Below, piece by piece: positions 53,095 through 61,590 of a DNA stretch of 64,000 nucleotides (its first letter is position 1; every line of letters begins with the position of its first letter). The DNA is from Oligoflexus tunisiensis (GTDB lineage Bacteria > Bdellovibrionota_B > Oligoflexia > Oligoflexales > Oligoflexaceae), in contig NZ_BDFO01000001.1 in NCBI RefSeq assembly GCF_001748245.1, forward strand, positions 7,120,346 through 7,184,345, read 5' to 3'. Made by a program: the position numbers and the translations under genes. The notes beneath the pieces are model-generated. The model saw only the letters and a program-made list of their open reading frames with translations. It was not told where the DNA came from and did no database searches.

Positions 53095-53112
53095 AGGGGG
53101 CTTAGGCCCCCT
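53095..53112 (+). other. short intercistronic hairpin
   Basis: AGGGGG (53095-53100) pairs with CCCCCT (53107-53112), followed by TGTGTTTG. It may lower read-through from the first gene into the next, or stabilise the first message. Confidence 0.4.
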
Positions 53113-53135
53113 TGTGTTTGTGAGGACAGAGAGCC

Positions 53136-54365
53136 ATGCAAAGGAATCACGTTATTGCCTTCGCGCTGCTTTTGAGCGCCGGCGCTGCATCTGCGTTTGA
53201 ATCCACCAAGACGCTGCCAACAGGCGTACGCAATTTGAATATTCGAGGTCTTTACACCAGCACAAGCGAGAAAACTGATCCGAACGGCAATTCCATTTCC
53301 CTCGCTGAACCCCTCTGGCGCCCTCTCCGCTTCCGCAATATTCTTTCCACGGAAGAGGATCCTCTGAAGCGAACTCAGCTGGAAGCCTTCCTCGTTCAGC
53401 AGGGGATCAGCCAGGACCAGGCTGTCGGTGATTTTTATGCTGATCTGAATGCTCGCATCAACGTCTGGGCGCCCATCCTCGGCTGGGGATTGACGGACAA
53501 CCTCACCCTGGCTGTGGCCATTCCCTATTACAGCACCAGCACCGATATCGAGCCGGGCTTTCGCACCAACGGCGGCGCTGATGACTTTCTCGCGCGACTG
53601 ACCACGGAATCCATGAACAACTATGGTTCCGCACAGGAAGCCGTGGAAAAATTCCGCGACGCCATCGGTCGCCTGAATCGCAAGCTTGTCGCCTGGAATT
53701 ATGATGAGCTGGGAGCCTGGAATCAGACCGGCTGGGGTGATACCACGCTCGCCTTGAAATATCGGGCCGTGGACCAGAACGTTTTCAAATTCGCTGTGAC
53801 GGGCGGGGTCGTGGCTCCGACGGGTCGTCGTGATAGCCCGAGTATTCTCACCGACTTGCCTTTAGGTGACGGGCAATGGGATGTTTTCTCCCAGTTGACC
53901 TTCGATCAGCAGCTGACCAGCAGTGTGTTCCTGAATCAGTTTGCCAAGTATACCTACCAGGCTCCTGATCAACGGCGGGTGGCCTGGAAAACCTATGAGG
54001 AAAGTATTGAAGTGCCGGTCAACAGCACCGACTTCAAATACGGTGACAAGGTCGATGCCGGTCTTTCCGTTCAATATGAATCCGCGGCCACAGGTCTGAC
54101 TGCGGGACTGGGCGCGCTCTACTATCGCAAGTTCGGCGATCGCTATGACGTTCCCGAGGCTCCTGTGAAAAGTGAGCTGCAGCGCTGGACCGATCAAAAC
54201 GCGGAATATGGGCAGGCTCGCATCGGCTATTCCACGGTGGATGCCTACCGCCGCGGGGAATTCCCGCTGCCGGCCAACGTGATGTTCGAGTATCGTCGGC
54301 AACTGGCCAGCCGCAATATGCCGATCACCGACTTTGCGCAGATGGATATCAACCTGTTCTTTTAA
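53136..54365 (+). CDS. predicted outer-membrane barrel protein
   Basis: A signal peptide ending ASAFE leads to a 390-residue protein dense in alternating strand patterns (LTDNLTLAVAIPYYST, FKFAVTGGVVAPTG, VFLNQFAKYTYQ, ATGLTAGLGALYYRK, NVMFEYRRQLAS). It ends in Phe-Phe, as outer-membrane barrels do. It resembles the transporter/phenol-meta-degradation-type barrel family only generally. It is second in the operon with the helical secreted protein upstream and a lipoprotein 15 bases downstream, so the three may form one envelope complex. Confidence 0.75.
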   Translation: MQRNHVIAFALLLSAGAASAFESTKTLPTGVRNLNIRGLYTSTSEKTDPNGNSISLAEPLWRPLRFRNILSTEEDPLKRTQLEAFLVQQGISQDQAVGDFYADLNARINVWAPILGWGLTDNLTLAVAIPYYSTSTDIEPGFRTNGGADDFLARLTTESMNNYGSAQEAVEKFRDAIGRLNRKLVAWNYDELGAWNQTGWGDTTLALKYRAVDQNVFKFAVTGGVVAPTGRRDSPSILTDLPLGDGQWDVFSQLTFDQQLTSSVFLNQFAKYTYQAPDQRRVAWKTYEESIEVPVNSTDFKYGDKVDAGLSVQYESAATGLTAGLGALYYRKFGDRYDVPEAPVKSELQRWTDQNAEYGQARIGYSTVDAYRRGEFPLPANVMFEYRRQLASRNMPITDFAQMDINLFF

Positions 54366-54380
54366 GCGAGGGGAATCATC

Positions 54381-56267
54381 ATGAATATGAAATTTTTCGG
54401 AATGGTCGTCCTCGGTCTTATGACCTTGAATGGTTGCGGCAAAGGCGCCAAGGCCAGCAGGCAGGCGGTTGATACAGTGGGTCTGCCGCCCTTGCCTGCC
54501 ATCCAGGACAATGTGTTTGCTCTGAGCGGGGGCAAGACTTCCGTCTCCTACAAGAGCACGATGCTGATTCTCAATCCGACCGGTGACGTCAACCTGCTGG
54601 CGGAAGTGATCAGCGCCTCGGAAGTGGCTCGCGTGAAGGCCGCCGATGCCAAAAGCTTTGTGGGCAATGAAAGGGAATTCGATCGCCGCTATGGTGATTC
54701 GGGAACCGTGATCACGGATATCAAGGCAAAGCAGGAGGCGCTGCAGACCTTCCTTACCGAAGCCCAGGGTCGCGCCGTTCCCATTCCACTTGAGGATCGC
54801 CAGAAGGCGGCCGCGGGCTGGTTTGCTGAAACCACGGCGTCGCTCGATCTGAGCGCCGAGGATCAAGCGAAACTGCAGGCCACCTTTGCCAGCTACTGCG
54901 ATGCGAAGATTGTGGAATTTGCCGCGCATCCTCTGTTTGCCACGCTGGCCGTCGATGGCTATACCGCACGCCCGAGCCCCAATCAGCTCTGCGAGAATTA
55001 TTATCAGGAGCGCGGTTATTTCCAGGGTGAATCCTGCACGAACGGGGATTATTTCACCTGTCTGTGGCAGGAAGGGGTGGTGAAGAGCGGAAGCCTTCTT
55101 GCACAGAACGGCACAAGCCTCGCCGATCTTTTGAAGCCGATCTTTGAGGACAAGGAAAAGACGGAAGTTTTCCGTAAAATTCTGATGGCGGATCCCACGA
55201 TCTCGGCTCCTTATATCGGCACCGCCTCGTCGATCGTCAAGGATGCCATCTTCAAGAAAAAGGTTTACTTCTACACCGCCATGCAGAGCGGCAAGCCGTC
55301 CATCGGTACCGAGGCGTCATGTCTGAAACTTTTGGATCCGGCCTACTCCTTCATTTGCGGCATGTTTGCCCGCACCTGGAAGGAAAGGACTCCTCAGGCT
55401 TCCATGCTGGATGTTGAATTCAATTCTGCCCTGCTCGTGATCAAGGATCGCGAGGATTTGAAAACGATATCTGATGCGGTCAAATTTTTCAGCCAGCGTC
55501 CCACCGTAGGAACACCGCAGCCCAGCAACTCGGATTACTATTTCCATGCGCTGACTCCCGGCAATACCCTGAGTCAACCGTCGGCCGAGAGCCTGGGTCT
55601 GCAGCAGGAAGCGGTCAGCACGATCAACAACCTCTTCCTCGACAAGGTCTTTTCGTTGAATGCCGAGGACCGGGCCCTCAAGGATCAGAAGGAAGCGGAG
55701 CTGACGGCTCTGCAAAAGGATCTCACCTTTCACCGCAGCGAGCGGAATCGCCTGACAGCCGTGGCCAGCGAGGCTCTGCGTGCCGGTATTCGCGCCGCCA
55801 ACGCCGGAAACGTGGCCTTTGGTTTCCTCGCCTATCGCATGACGGTCACACACAACGGCGATATCATGCGGGCGACCATCACCTTTGATGGTCATGACGA
55901 TCAGGTCTTCGAAGGCTGCCTGGATAAGGTGAGTCGCACATCCATCGATTGCCCTGCGGGCCTGGGTCTGGCCGGTGAAACCCTGCGCAAAGCGCAACTG
56001 GTCTTGAATGCCGACAAGGGTCGTATTGAATTCAGTACGGTGCTGGATGATCCGGACGCCGTGGGTCTTGGTTACAAGGCGAAAAACGAAGCGTCCCCGG
56101 ATTACTTCATGGAGCTGACGGCCGAGCAGATCAAGGGCACCACCTTGACCTTTGAGCTGTATCCCAACCGCATGCAGAATTCCCTCGACATATTGACAGG
56201 CAAGGCTCTCTTCACACGTGACGGACCTTACCTCTACGAGGCTGGAATTTCCATGTGGGAGGAGTGA
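54381..56267 (+). CDS. large hypothetical lipoprotein
   Basis: This 628-residue protein has a lipoprotein signal (MTLNGC, Cys near 20), so it is anchored to a membrane on the periplasmic or outer face. Cys-containing stretches (YCDAKIVEF, QLCENYYQERGYF, ESCTNGDYFTCLW) suggest disulfides. The middle is helical. The C-terminal 150 residues are strand-rich (YRMTVTHNGDIMRATITFDG, GRIEFSTVLDD), like a small beta-sandwich. No enzyme motif is seen and the family is not recognised. Last gene of the operon; a hairpin follows at 56281. Confidence 0.72.
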   Translation: MNMKFFGMVVLGLMTLNGCGKGAKASRQAVDTVGLPPLPAIQDNVFALSGGKTSVSYKSTMLILNPTGDVNLLAEVISASEVARVKAADAKSFVGNEREFDRRYGDSGTVITDIKAKQEALQTFLTEAQGRAVPIPLEDRQKAAAGWFAETTASLDLSAEDQAKLQATFASYCDAKIVEFAAHPLFATLAVDGYTARPSPNQLCENYYQERGYFQGESCTNGDYFTCLWQEGVVKSGSLLAQNGTSLADLLKPIFEDKEKTEVFRKILMADPTISAPYIGTASSIVKDAIFKKKVYFYTAMQSGKPSIGTEASCLKLLDPAYSFICGMFARTWKERTPQASMLDVEFNSALLVIKDREDLKTISDAVKFFSQRPTVGTPQPSNSDYYFHALTPGNTLSQPSAESLGLQQEAVSTINNLFLDKVFSLNAEDRALKDQKEAELTALQKDLTFHRSERNRLTAVASEALRAGIRAANAGNVAFGFLAYRMTVTHNGDIMRATITFDGHDDQVFEGCLDKVSRTSIDCPAGLGLAGETLRKAQLVLNADKGRIEFSTVLDDPDAVGLGYKAKNEASPDYFMELTAEQIKGTTLTFELYPNRMQNSLDILTGKALFTRDGPYLYEAGISMWEE

Positions 56268-56280
56268 TTCCACCCGCTTG

Positions 56281-56300
56281 CGGGGCCAGCACTGGCCCCG
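56281..56300 (+). terminator. probable terminator of the secreted-protein operon
   Basis: CGGGGCCA (56281-56288) pairs perfectly with TGGCCCCG (56293-56300) around GCAC, then TTGTCTTCCC. The T-run is imperfect. Confidence 0.55.
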
Positions 56301-56477
56301 TTGTCTTCCCTTGCAGACCAGCTCAGTTCCGATGTCTTGCCTTGCGCAGCCAGCCCTGGCCCTGTTGTCTTGCCTTAAGCCTCCCACTTGATTTTGACGG
56401 AAGGCTGAAAGGAAGGTATGATCCTCTCCTTGGTTATTTTGGCTGTTTCAGGCCAAAGTTGGTGAGGAGACCCTTCA

Positions 56478-57482
56478 ATGACCCCAGCAAAGATTCGTGC
56501 CCGCATCGCGGGAACTGGCCTTTATGTTCCGCCCAAGGTTTTGAAAAACAAGGATCTGGAACAGTTCATGGACACGTCCGACGAGTGGATTCGCCAACGC
56601 TCGGGCATTGAAGAACGGCATGTGATTGAACCGGGTGTCGGCACCTCGGATCTGGCCGTGGAATCCGCGCGTCAGGCTCTGGCGGCTGCCAACTGCACGC
56701 CGGAAAGCATCGACCTCATCATCGTCGCCACGCTTTCGCCGGATCATCAGTTCCCGGGAACCTCGGCCATCGTCCAGCAAAAACTTGGGCTGGAAACCAC
56801 ACCAGCGATGGACCTGCGCTGTCAGTGCTCGGGCTTTATTTATTCCTTGAACGTCGCCAAACTCTTTATCGAGTCCGGTCAATACAAGCGCGTGCTCGTC
56901 ATCGGTGCGGAAGCGCACTCGCCACTCCTGGACTGGACCACGCGCGGCCGTGATGTGGCCGTTCTGTTTGGTGATGGTGCGGGTTCGGTTGTGCTCGAAG
57001 CCACCGAGGACAATACCGGCGTCGGCGCCGTGACTTTGCATGCGCAGGGTCAGTTCGCGGATCGACTCTGGATTGAAAAGCCTGGCACCAGCAAAGGTGT
57101 TTGGATGACTGACGAGGATGTGCAGCAGGGCAAACTGTATCCCATCATGGAAGGCCGCTACGTCTTCAAACACGCGGTGGAGCGTCTGGCCCAGGTGGTG
57201 CGGGAGGTTCTGGAGAAGGAAGGTCGTACCATCGATTCGATCGATCACTTCATCTTTCATCAGGCCAATATTCGGATCAATGAAAAGGTCGCCGAACTTT
57301 TGCAGATCCCGGCGCACAAGGTTCACAATAATATTCAGAAATACGGCAACTGCTCGGCGGCATCCATTCCCATGCTGCTTGATGAGACGATTCGCCAAGG
57401 CAAAATCGCCCGGGGTCAGACCATGCTCATGGCAGCATTTGGAGCCGGCTTTACCTGGGCGGCGGCAATCGTCACCTACTAA
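56478..57482 (+). CDS. fabH: beta-ketoacyl-ACP synthase III
   Basis: FabH starts fatty-acid synthesis by condensing acetyl-CoA (or a branched acyl-CoA) with malonyl-ACP. The thiolase-fold protein of 334 residues has the nucleophile Cys117 in DLRCQCSGFIYSLN, the catalytic His in HFIFHQANIRI and the Asn in NNIQKYGNCSAASIP. The N-terminal DTSDEWIRQRSGI is the usual FabH signature. No other fatty-acid gene is next to it. A strong terminator follows, so it is monocistronic. Confidence 0.95.
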   Translation: MTPAKIRARIAGTGLYVPPKVLKNKDLEQFMDTSDEWIRQRSGIEERHVIEPGVGTSDLAVESARQALAAANCTPESIDLIIVATLSPDHQFPGTSAIVQQKLGLETTPAMDLRCQCSGFIYSLNVAKLFIESGQYKRVLVIGAEAHSPLLDWTTRGRDVAVLFGDGAGSVVLEATEDNTGVGAVTLHAQGQFADRLWIEKPGTSKGVWMTDEDVQQGKLYPIMEGRYVFKHAVERLAQVVREVLEKEGRTIDSIDHFIFHQANIRINEKVAELLQIPAHKVHNNIQKYGNCSAASIPMLLDETIRQGKIARGQTMLMAAFGAGFTWAAAIVTY

Positions 57483-57494
57483 TCACAACCCAAG

Positions 57495-57518
57495 GGGCTC
57501 CGCACGGGAGCCCTTTTT
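57495..57518 (+). terminator. intrinsic terminator of fabH
   Basis: GGGCTCC (57495-57501) pairs with GGAGCCC (57507-57513), followed by TTTTT. It is 13 bases past the fabH stop and abuts the convergent small gene. Confidence 0.8.
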
Positions 57519-57889
57519 CACATCATCCGCATGATGGCTGCGAATCCCACAGCCAGACCGAGCCCCAGGACGACGAGCAGACTTCCGTAATACAGAAGTT
57601 CCTGAGCCGGCGAAGCACGCCCATAACGATCCAAAAGCTTCGCGGTGGAGGTCGGCAGCACAGCCGAGACCGGCGCCTTTTTTTCCAGCTTTTTCATCGA
57701 GGAGATCACGGAAAGCGGTGGCTTGGCGCGCGCTTCATCCTTCTTCGGCATGAAGCGATAAGTTTCCGTGGCACAGATGGGACATACACCCTTCAGGGCC
57801 CGCCGGTTGTTAACCAGCATAATGGTATGTTTGCCCAGGGTATCCGTGTGTTTTTTGCACTTAATACAGTAGGAATCAGGGTAATTCAC
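57518..57889 (-). CDS. zinc-ribbon protein with C-terminal membrane anchor
   Basis: I favour the GTG start at 57887-57889, 4 bases after GAGGTG, giving 123 residues; the frame is open further up without a site. The N-terminus has a four-Cys ribbon (YCIKCKKHTD and VCPICATETYRF) like DUF5679. A basic middle follows, and one C-terminal hydrophobic anchor (LLYYGSLLVVLGLGLAVGFAAI). Zinc ribbons of this kind often bind nucleic acid or are structural. The combination with a tail anchor is not familiar. Convergent to fabH. Confidence 0.65.
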   Translation of the reverse strand: MNYPDSYCIKCKKHTDTLGKHTIMLVNNRRALKGVCPICATETYRFMPKKDEARAKPPLSVISSMKKLEKKAPVSAVLPTSTAKLLDRYGRASPAQELLYYGSLLVVLGLGLAVGFAAIMRMM

Positions 57890-58143
57890 GGGGCACCTCA
57901 CAGCAACAGAAGAACGCAACAGCAACGGGACAGCCTGTTCCCGGCTCGCATCCTGCAAGAGCCCTGCCGCGAAAAAGTCCAAGGATATCCGCGCGTATGG
58001 CGCAACGGATCCTGAAAACTGTCAAAAAACCATACGATGGCCCCGCGGGTTCACGGCAACTCGCTTGTTGAGGTCATTGGACAAAGGTCGATGCCATGCT
58101 ATGCTGGAAATCTAAACTGCCACTGTATTTCAAAGGTGCCCGC

Positions 58144-58803
58144 ATGGGAAAAGCATCGCTTGTGCTCGGTCTGCTCGCCTGCCTTTCTGCCTGTAAAGCT
58201 GCCCGTGATACCAGTCAGATAAAGGAAGCCATCCCCAGCGAAACCTTTGCCACGCGTTGTGAACAAACGGATCCAGCCAGTGAAGCCGGCCGCACCTACA
58301 AGGTTTTGATGGAAATGACCGGGACCGGAAACTGTCGCGATACAGAATCGAAACTGCGCGGCATGACGTTTCTCGTTCTGAATGAGAAGGACATCAAGGA
58401 TCTGACCCCCATCGGCGATCTGGAACACCTGCAGTGGCTGCATCTTTATGGAAATCGCATCGAGGATATTGCGCCCCTCAAACGGCTCGTCCGTCTGAAG
58501 GATCTTGTACTGGATAACAATCAGATCACGGATGTGAGCCCTCTGCGTGACCTCGTCACCCTGCAGGAACTTTACGTGGGCCGCAACAAGGTGACCAATG
58601 TGGAAGCGATTGGGGCTTTGAAAAAACTGTATATCCTGAATCTTTCCAACAATCAGATCCAGGACGTGAATGCGCTGAGCGGGCTTTCCGCTCTGATGGT
58701 TCTGGACCTCAAAAACAATCCGATTGCCACCAACAAAACCAGCAGCAACTGTCCCACAGCGGATGGCATCAGCCAGGCTCTGCGGGATTTCTGCAGTCAG
58801 TGA
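58144..58803 (+). CDS. leucine-rich-repeat lipoprotein
   Basis: Starting at 58144 the protein has a lipoprotein signal (LACLSAC). It then has about 100 residues of internalin-type leucine-rich repeats with the 22-residue L..L.L..N.I.D..PL pattern. Examples are LQWLHLYGNRIEDIAPL, LKDLVLDNNQITDVSPL, LQELYVGRNKVTNVEAI and LYILNLSNNQIQDVNAL. The short capping region after the repeats ends in a Cys-rich tail. Surface LRR lipoproteins usually bind protein ligands, for example prey or host surfaces. No LPXTG anchor exists; it is a Gram-negative lipoprotein. A start 48 bases earlier is possible. Confidence 0.85.
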   Translation: MGKASLVLGLLACLSACKAARDTSQIKEAIPSETFATRCEQTDPASEAGRTYKVLMEMTGTGNCRDTESKLRGMTFLVLNEKDIKDLTPIGDLEHLQWLHLYGNRIEDIAPLKRLVRLKDLVLDNNQITDVSPLRDLVTLQELYVGRNKVTNVEAIGALKKLYILNLSNNQIQDVNALSGLSALMVLDLKNNPIATNKTSSNCPTADGISQALRDFCSQ

Positions 58804-58815
58804 ACTGGTTGCGTT

Positions 58816-59295
58816 CTAGCTTGACTGAACCTCTTTGGTGACAGCGTAAGGCTGAATATTCAGCGTGGCGATCATCTGCATCCGACGTCCCACCAGACTG
58901 GCCAGAGTCTGCCGATCCAGCTCATCCAGAAAACATTTCAGAGCCTGCTGAAACAGGCCATTCAGATCGCAGACGCTGACAATCGGGCAGGCCGTGTGTT
59001 CCGCTTCAAAGCAGGATAGAAGTTTCAAGGTCGGCTCGGTCTTGCGAAAGACATCACCCAGCCCAATCTCCTCGGGAGCCTTGGCCAGTCTGATCCCACC
59101 ACTCCGGCCGCGCACGGACGCGACGTAGCCGAGTCGCACGAGATGCTGCACGACCTTGACCAGATGATTCTCCGAGATGCGGTAGGCATCACTGATGGTT
59201 TTGATTTGGACCAGCTTCTGCCCGTGCAAGGCGAGGTACATCAGCACGCGGAAGGAATAGTCGGAGTATAAGGAAATTTCCAAGCATTTCTCCAC
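58816..59295 (-). CDS. Rrf2-family regulator, NsrR-like
   Basis: The 159-residue protein is a winged-helix regulator (VQIKTISDAYRISENHLVKVVQHLVRLGYVASVRGRSGGIRL) of the Rrf2 family. Three cysteines at 95, 103 and 109 (SCF, ACP, VCD) match the spaced Cys ligands of the NsrR iron-sulfur cluster, which senses nitric oxide. The spacing (C-x7-C-x5-C) is a little wider than in E. coli NsrR, so it may sense a different redox signal. It is likely autoregulated through the palindrome overlapping its own -10 box. The divergent caleosin-like gene is a possible target. Confidence 0.82.
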   Translation of the reverse strand: MEKCLEISLYSDYSFRVLMYLALHGQKLVQIKTISDAYRISENHLVKVVQHLVRLGYVASVRGRSGGIRLAKAPEEIGLGDVFRKTEPTLKLLSCFEAEHTACPIVSVCDLNGLFQQALKCFLDELDRQTLASLVGRRMQMIATLNIQPYAVTKEVQSS

Positions 59296-59641
59296 ATGAT
59301 TGTTTGAGGCCTTGATACAAGCGCTTCAAGAGGTATGAAAAAATTATACCGCTCCCCTCTGCAGGCGCAACGAAACGCGGCCCATTAAAGAAATCTTTCC
59401 AATGCGACTTTGGATTGAAAAAAACCTGCATGCTTGCTAGCAGCACTATGTAAAAAGACGTGCAGACAATTAAGCAGAAGGCGAAGCCCTGGCAAATTCA
59501 AGGCGGGATTCATAACCTTGCGACTTGGGATTGTCACGGATAGGCAGTCCGGGGGGAGGCGTTGTAGTCTCTTCTCTGCGTATTATGCCCCATTGGAGCA
59601 TGCGCGGACCTTATCGTAACACACACTAAGGGAAAAACTGT
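59296..59641. other. divergent intergenic region between nsrR-like and caleosin-like genes
   Basis: This 346-base region holds the regulator promoter (59332-59370) and should hold the promoter of the caleosin-like gene. I found no RNA gene, repeat or terminator in the remainder. Confidence 0.5.
59332..59370 (-). promoter_or_regulatory. promoter with overlapping palindrome, Rrf2/NsrR-like gene
   Basis: On the minus strand TTGCGC and TATAAT are 16 bases apart, close to consensus spacing. The -10 box lies inside an inverted repeat GGTAT-N9-ATACC (59332-59350), where an Rrf2 dimer could bind and repress its own gene. Confidence 0.5.
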
Positions 59642-60352
59642 ATGCAGCACACAATCTTGAGGGGACCTGCCTGGTCCCGCGCTTGGACTGTTTCCGCATG
59701 TCTGGCTTTCACCGCACCGGCCTGGGCCGCGAGCGGGCCCGTGGTTTCGGAGGACGCCTACCAGCAGTCGCTGCGCAAAACCTGCGACAGCCGGCCGGAT
59801 ATACCCTGGGAGGAGATGAATGCCCTGGAAAAGCATGTCGCTTTCTTTGACCTCGATGCCGATGGGCGGATCACCGTTCAGGAAACCTATCGCGGCCTGC
59901 GTGATTTGGGTATTTCCCCGGTCCTGTCTGCGCCGTTTGCCGCAGCCATCAATGGAGCTCTGGCCACTCCGACGGCAGGTTATCCCACTCTCACGATTCA
60001 GGTCGACACCATTGAAGCCGGGATTCACGGCAGCGATTCGGGGATCTACGACGATGACGGACACTTTGTTCCGGAGGTGTTTCATCAGTGGTTTAAAAAA
60101 TGGGATGCGGATGGGGACGGTGCCCTCAATCTTGTCGAGCTGACCCGGCGCTGGTATGCCGAGACCGATCTCTTCGACTTTTTCGGTGCGATCGCATCGG
60201 GTGGCGAATTCAGTGTGCTGTTCCTCGTGGCCCAGGAGAATGGCAAAATCAGCGAAGCCCGCATGCGCGGACTTTATGATGGTTCGCTCTTTTATGCGAT
60301 TGCCGGGGACCTTGGAACCCTGGGTTGTCGTGAGCCCTGGCTCGGTGAATAA
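59642..60352 (+). CDS. secreted caleosin-like protein (putative peroxygenase)
   Basis: This 236-residue protein has the caleosin signature in order: a conserved His65 in EKHVAFFD, a perfect 12-residue EF-hand loop (70-81, DLDADGRITVQE), and the second conserved His129 in GIHGSDSGIYDDDGHFVPE. Near the end is LFLVAQENGKISEARMRG with FYAIA. The two His are the heme ligands of plant peroxygenase caleosins. A second acidic loop (155-166, DADGDGALNLVE) could also hold calcium. Unlike plant caleosins it starts with a bacterial signal peptide (cleaved near APAWA) and I see no clear proline knot, so it is probably periplasmic or secreted, not on lipid droplets. The family is known mainly from plants, algae and fungi. 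Confidence 0.85.
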   Translation: MQHTILRGPAWSRAWTVSACLAFTAPAWAASGPVVSEDAYQQSLRKTCDSRPDIPWEEMNALEKHVAFFDLDADGRITVQETYRGLRDLGISPVLSAPFAAAINGALATPTAGYPTLTIQVDTIEAGIHGSDSGIYDDDGHFVPEVFHQWFKKWDADGDGALNLVELTRRWYAETDLFDFFGAIASGGEFSVLFLVAQENGKISEARMRGLYDGSLFYAIAGDLGTLGCREPWLGE

Positions 60353-60421
60353 AGGCGAGGCTTGACATGATGTCGTCATCTTTCTTGCAAAGATGGCGAC
60401 ACCATGAACGACGATGCCTTT

Positions 60422-60985
60422 CTAATGTTTCATTTCAGACTTCTGGCTGCTGCCTTCACTCGATTTGCGTTCCTCACCGCCGGTCAATTTGTTGGCCAGC
60501 TTGCTAAAAATGCCGCTGCCGTTGCCAGAGCCAATCTTGATCTTCTGGCGTCCGGATTCTGCGGATTTTGGAACAGCCACCTTCAGCACGCCATTGGTAT
60601 ATTCCGCTTCGATGCCATCAGTCTTCACATTCTCGGGCAGGCGGATCGCCCGCTGAAAACGACCATAGCGGCGTTCAACAATGCGCGAACGTCCCTCCCC
60701 TTTTTCCTGCTCCTGCTTTCTTTCGCCGGTCACCACAAGCTGGTTGCCTTGCATTTCGATGTCGATGTTATCCTTTTCAAGGCCAGGCATATCAAAGCTC
60801 AGGAGATAGTGATCGTCTGACTCTTCCATATCACACTGTGGAATCATCATGCGGCCACTGTCGTCCGTTCGGGTATCCATCGCTTCATTGAAAATATCAT
60901 CAAGCTGCCTGAGAAGCGGGCGCCAGGAGCCGAAACCGGAAACAGGACGACCAAAGTCGCGCCACAGATCAGGTGTATTTGCCAT
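60422..60985 (-). CDS. Hsp20-family small heat-shock protein
   Basis: The 187-residue protein has a variable N-terminus followed by an alpha-crystallin domain (about residues 50-145). Markers are YLLSFDMPGLEKDNIDIEMQ, QLVVTGERKQEQEK, YGRFQRAIRLPENVK and the closing YTNGVLKVAVPK. The long charged tail is Ser/Lys-rich (KLTGGEERKSSEGSSQKSEM). Such proteins hold unfolded clients without ATP. It is monocistronic; heat-shock promoters are not recognisable by eye here. Confidence 0.93.
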   Translation of the reverse strand: MANTPDLWRDFGRPVSGFGSWRPLLRQLDDIFNEAMDTRTDDSGRMMIPQCDMEESDDHYLLSFDMPGLEKDNIDIEMQGNQLVVTGERKQEQEKGEGRSRIVERRYGRFQRAIRLPENVKTDGIEAEYTNGVLKVAVPKSAESGRQKIKIGSGNGSGIFSKLANKLTGGEERKSSEGSSQKSEMKH

Positions 60986-61131
60986 ACGGATTCTCCAGTT
61001 GTGAATTAGTAAAAAGACGAAAGCCTTGTTCGAGATCCTGGGGTGAGATTAGAAGCATCGGGCATGTTGTCAAGATTGGGAATCCATGTAGAGGGATCAG
61101 CTGGCGTCAGGCACGTGGAGACTAAAGTCTG

Positions 61132-61173
61132 CGATACCGCAGAGCCGGACGGGAGGGAGGGTCTGCGGTATCG
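61132..61173. other. perfect 12-bp hairpin downstream of hpf
   Basis: CGATACCGCAGA (61132-61143) is followed 18 bases later by its exact complement (61162-61173). It sits 12 bases after the hpf-like stop, but on the minus strand no T-run follows. It could be a Rho-dependent or RNase-blocking structure. Confidence 0.5.
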
Positions 61174-61185
61174 GTCGGGCGCGGG

Positions 61186-61590
61186 TCAGATGGTTTCAAA
61201 CTCCTGATCCACATCCTCTTCGCTTCTGGGTCCTGTCATATCAGCGAAAGGTTCACCACCGACCGGGGTATTGCCTTTATGATGTTGCAGTTTGCCGAGT
61301 TTCTTATCGAGCATACGTTGCAGTTTTTCGGCAGCCCCCTGCAGCGCTTCACCGATCGTATCACCTTGATGCGCCACGGCCATCATCGGGAACCCGTCCA
61401 TCTTGGCTTCAATGGAGCAGCGTTTATCATTCGAGCCCTCCTTGTGCTGATTTTCATCACTGAGATAAACTTCGATACGGGAGAGCTTGGTACTGAAACG
61501 ACTCAGAGCTCTCTCCAACTCTTCGGAAGCCCAGGATTGGAGTCTGGCTGGAGCCGTGATTGAATTGTGCGCATTCACCTGAATATACAT
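61186..61590 (-). CDS. hpf: short ribosome hibernation promoting factor
   Basis: This 134-residue protein belongs to the short HPF/YfiA group. The fold is seen in YIQVNAHNSITAPARLQSWA, LSRIEVYLSDENQHKEGSNDKRCSIEAKMDG and HQGDTIGEALQGAAEKLQRMLDKKLG. A 25-residue acidic tail follows. HPF binds the 30S decoding centre and inactivates idle ribosomes. It lacks the long C-terminal dimerisation domain of Firmicutes HPF. The lone gene context fits a stress or stationary role. Confidence 0.88.
   Translation of the reverse strand: MYIQVNAHNSITAPARLQSWASEELERALSRFSTKLSRIEVYLSDENQHKEGSNDKRCSIEAKMDGFPMMAVAHQGDTIGEALQGAAEKLQRMLDKKLGKLQHHKGNTPVGGEPFADMTGPRSEEDVDQEFETI

Noticed and set aside
53862..54929. 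355-residue minus-strand frame
   Set aside because: Antisense to two well-supported exported proteins and lacking motifs; a codon-bias shadow. The same holds for 55317-56387.
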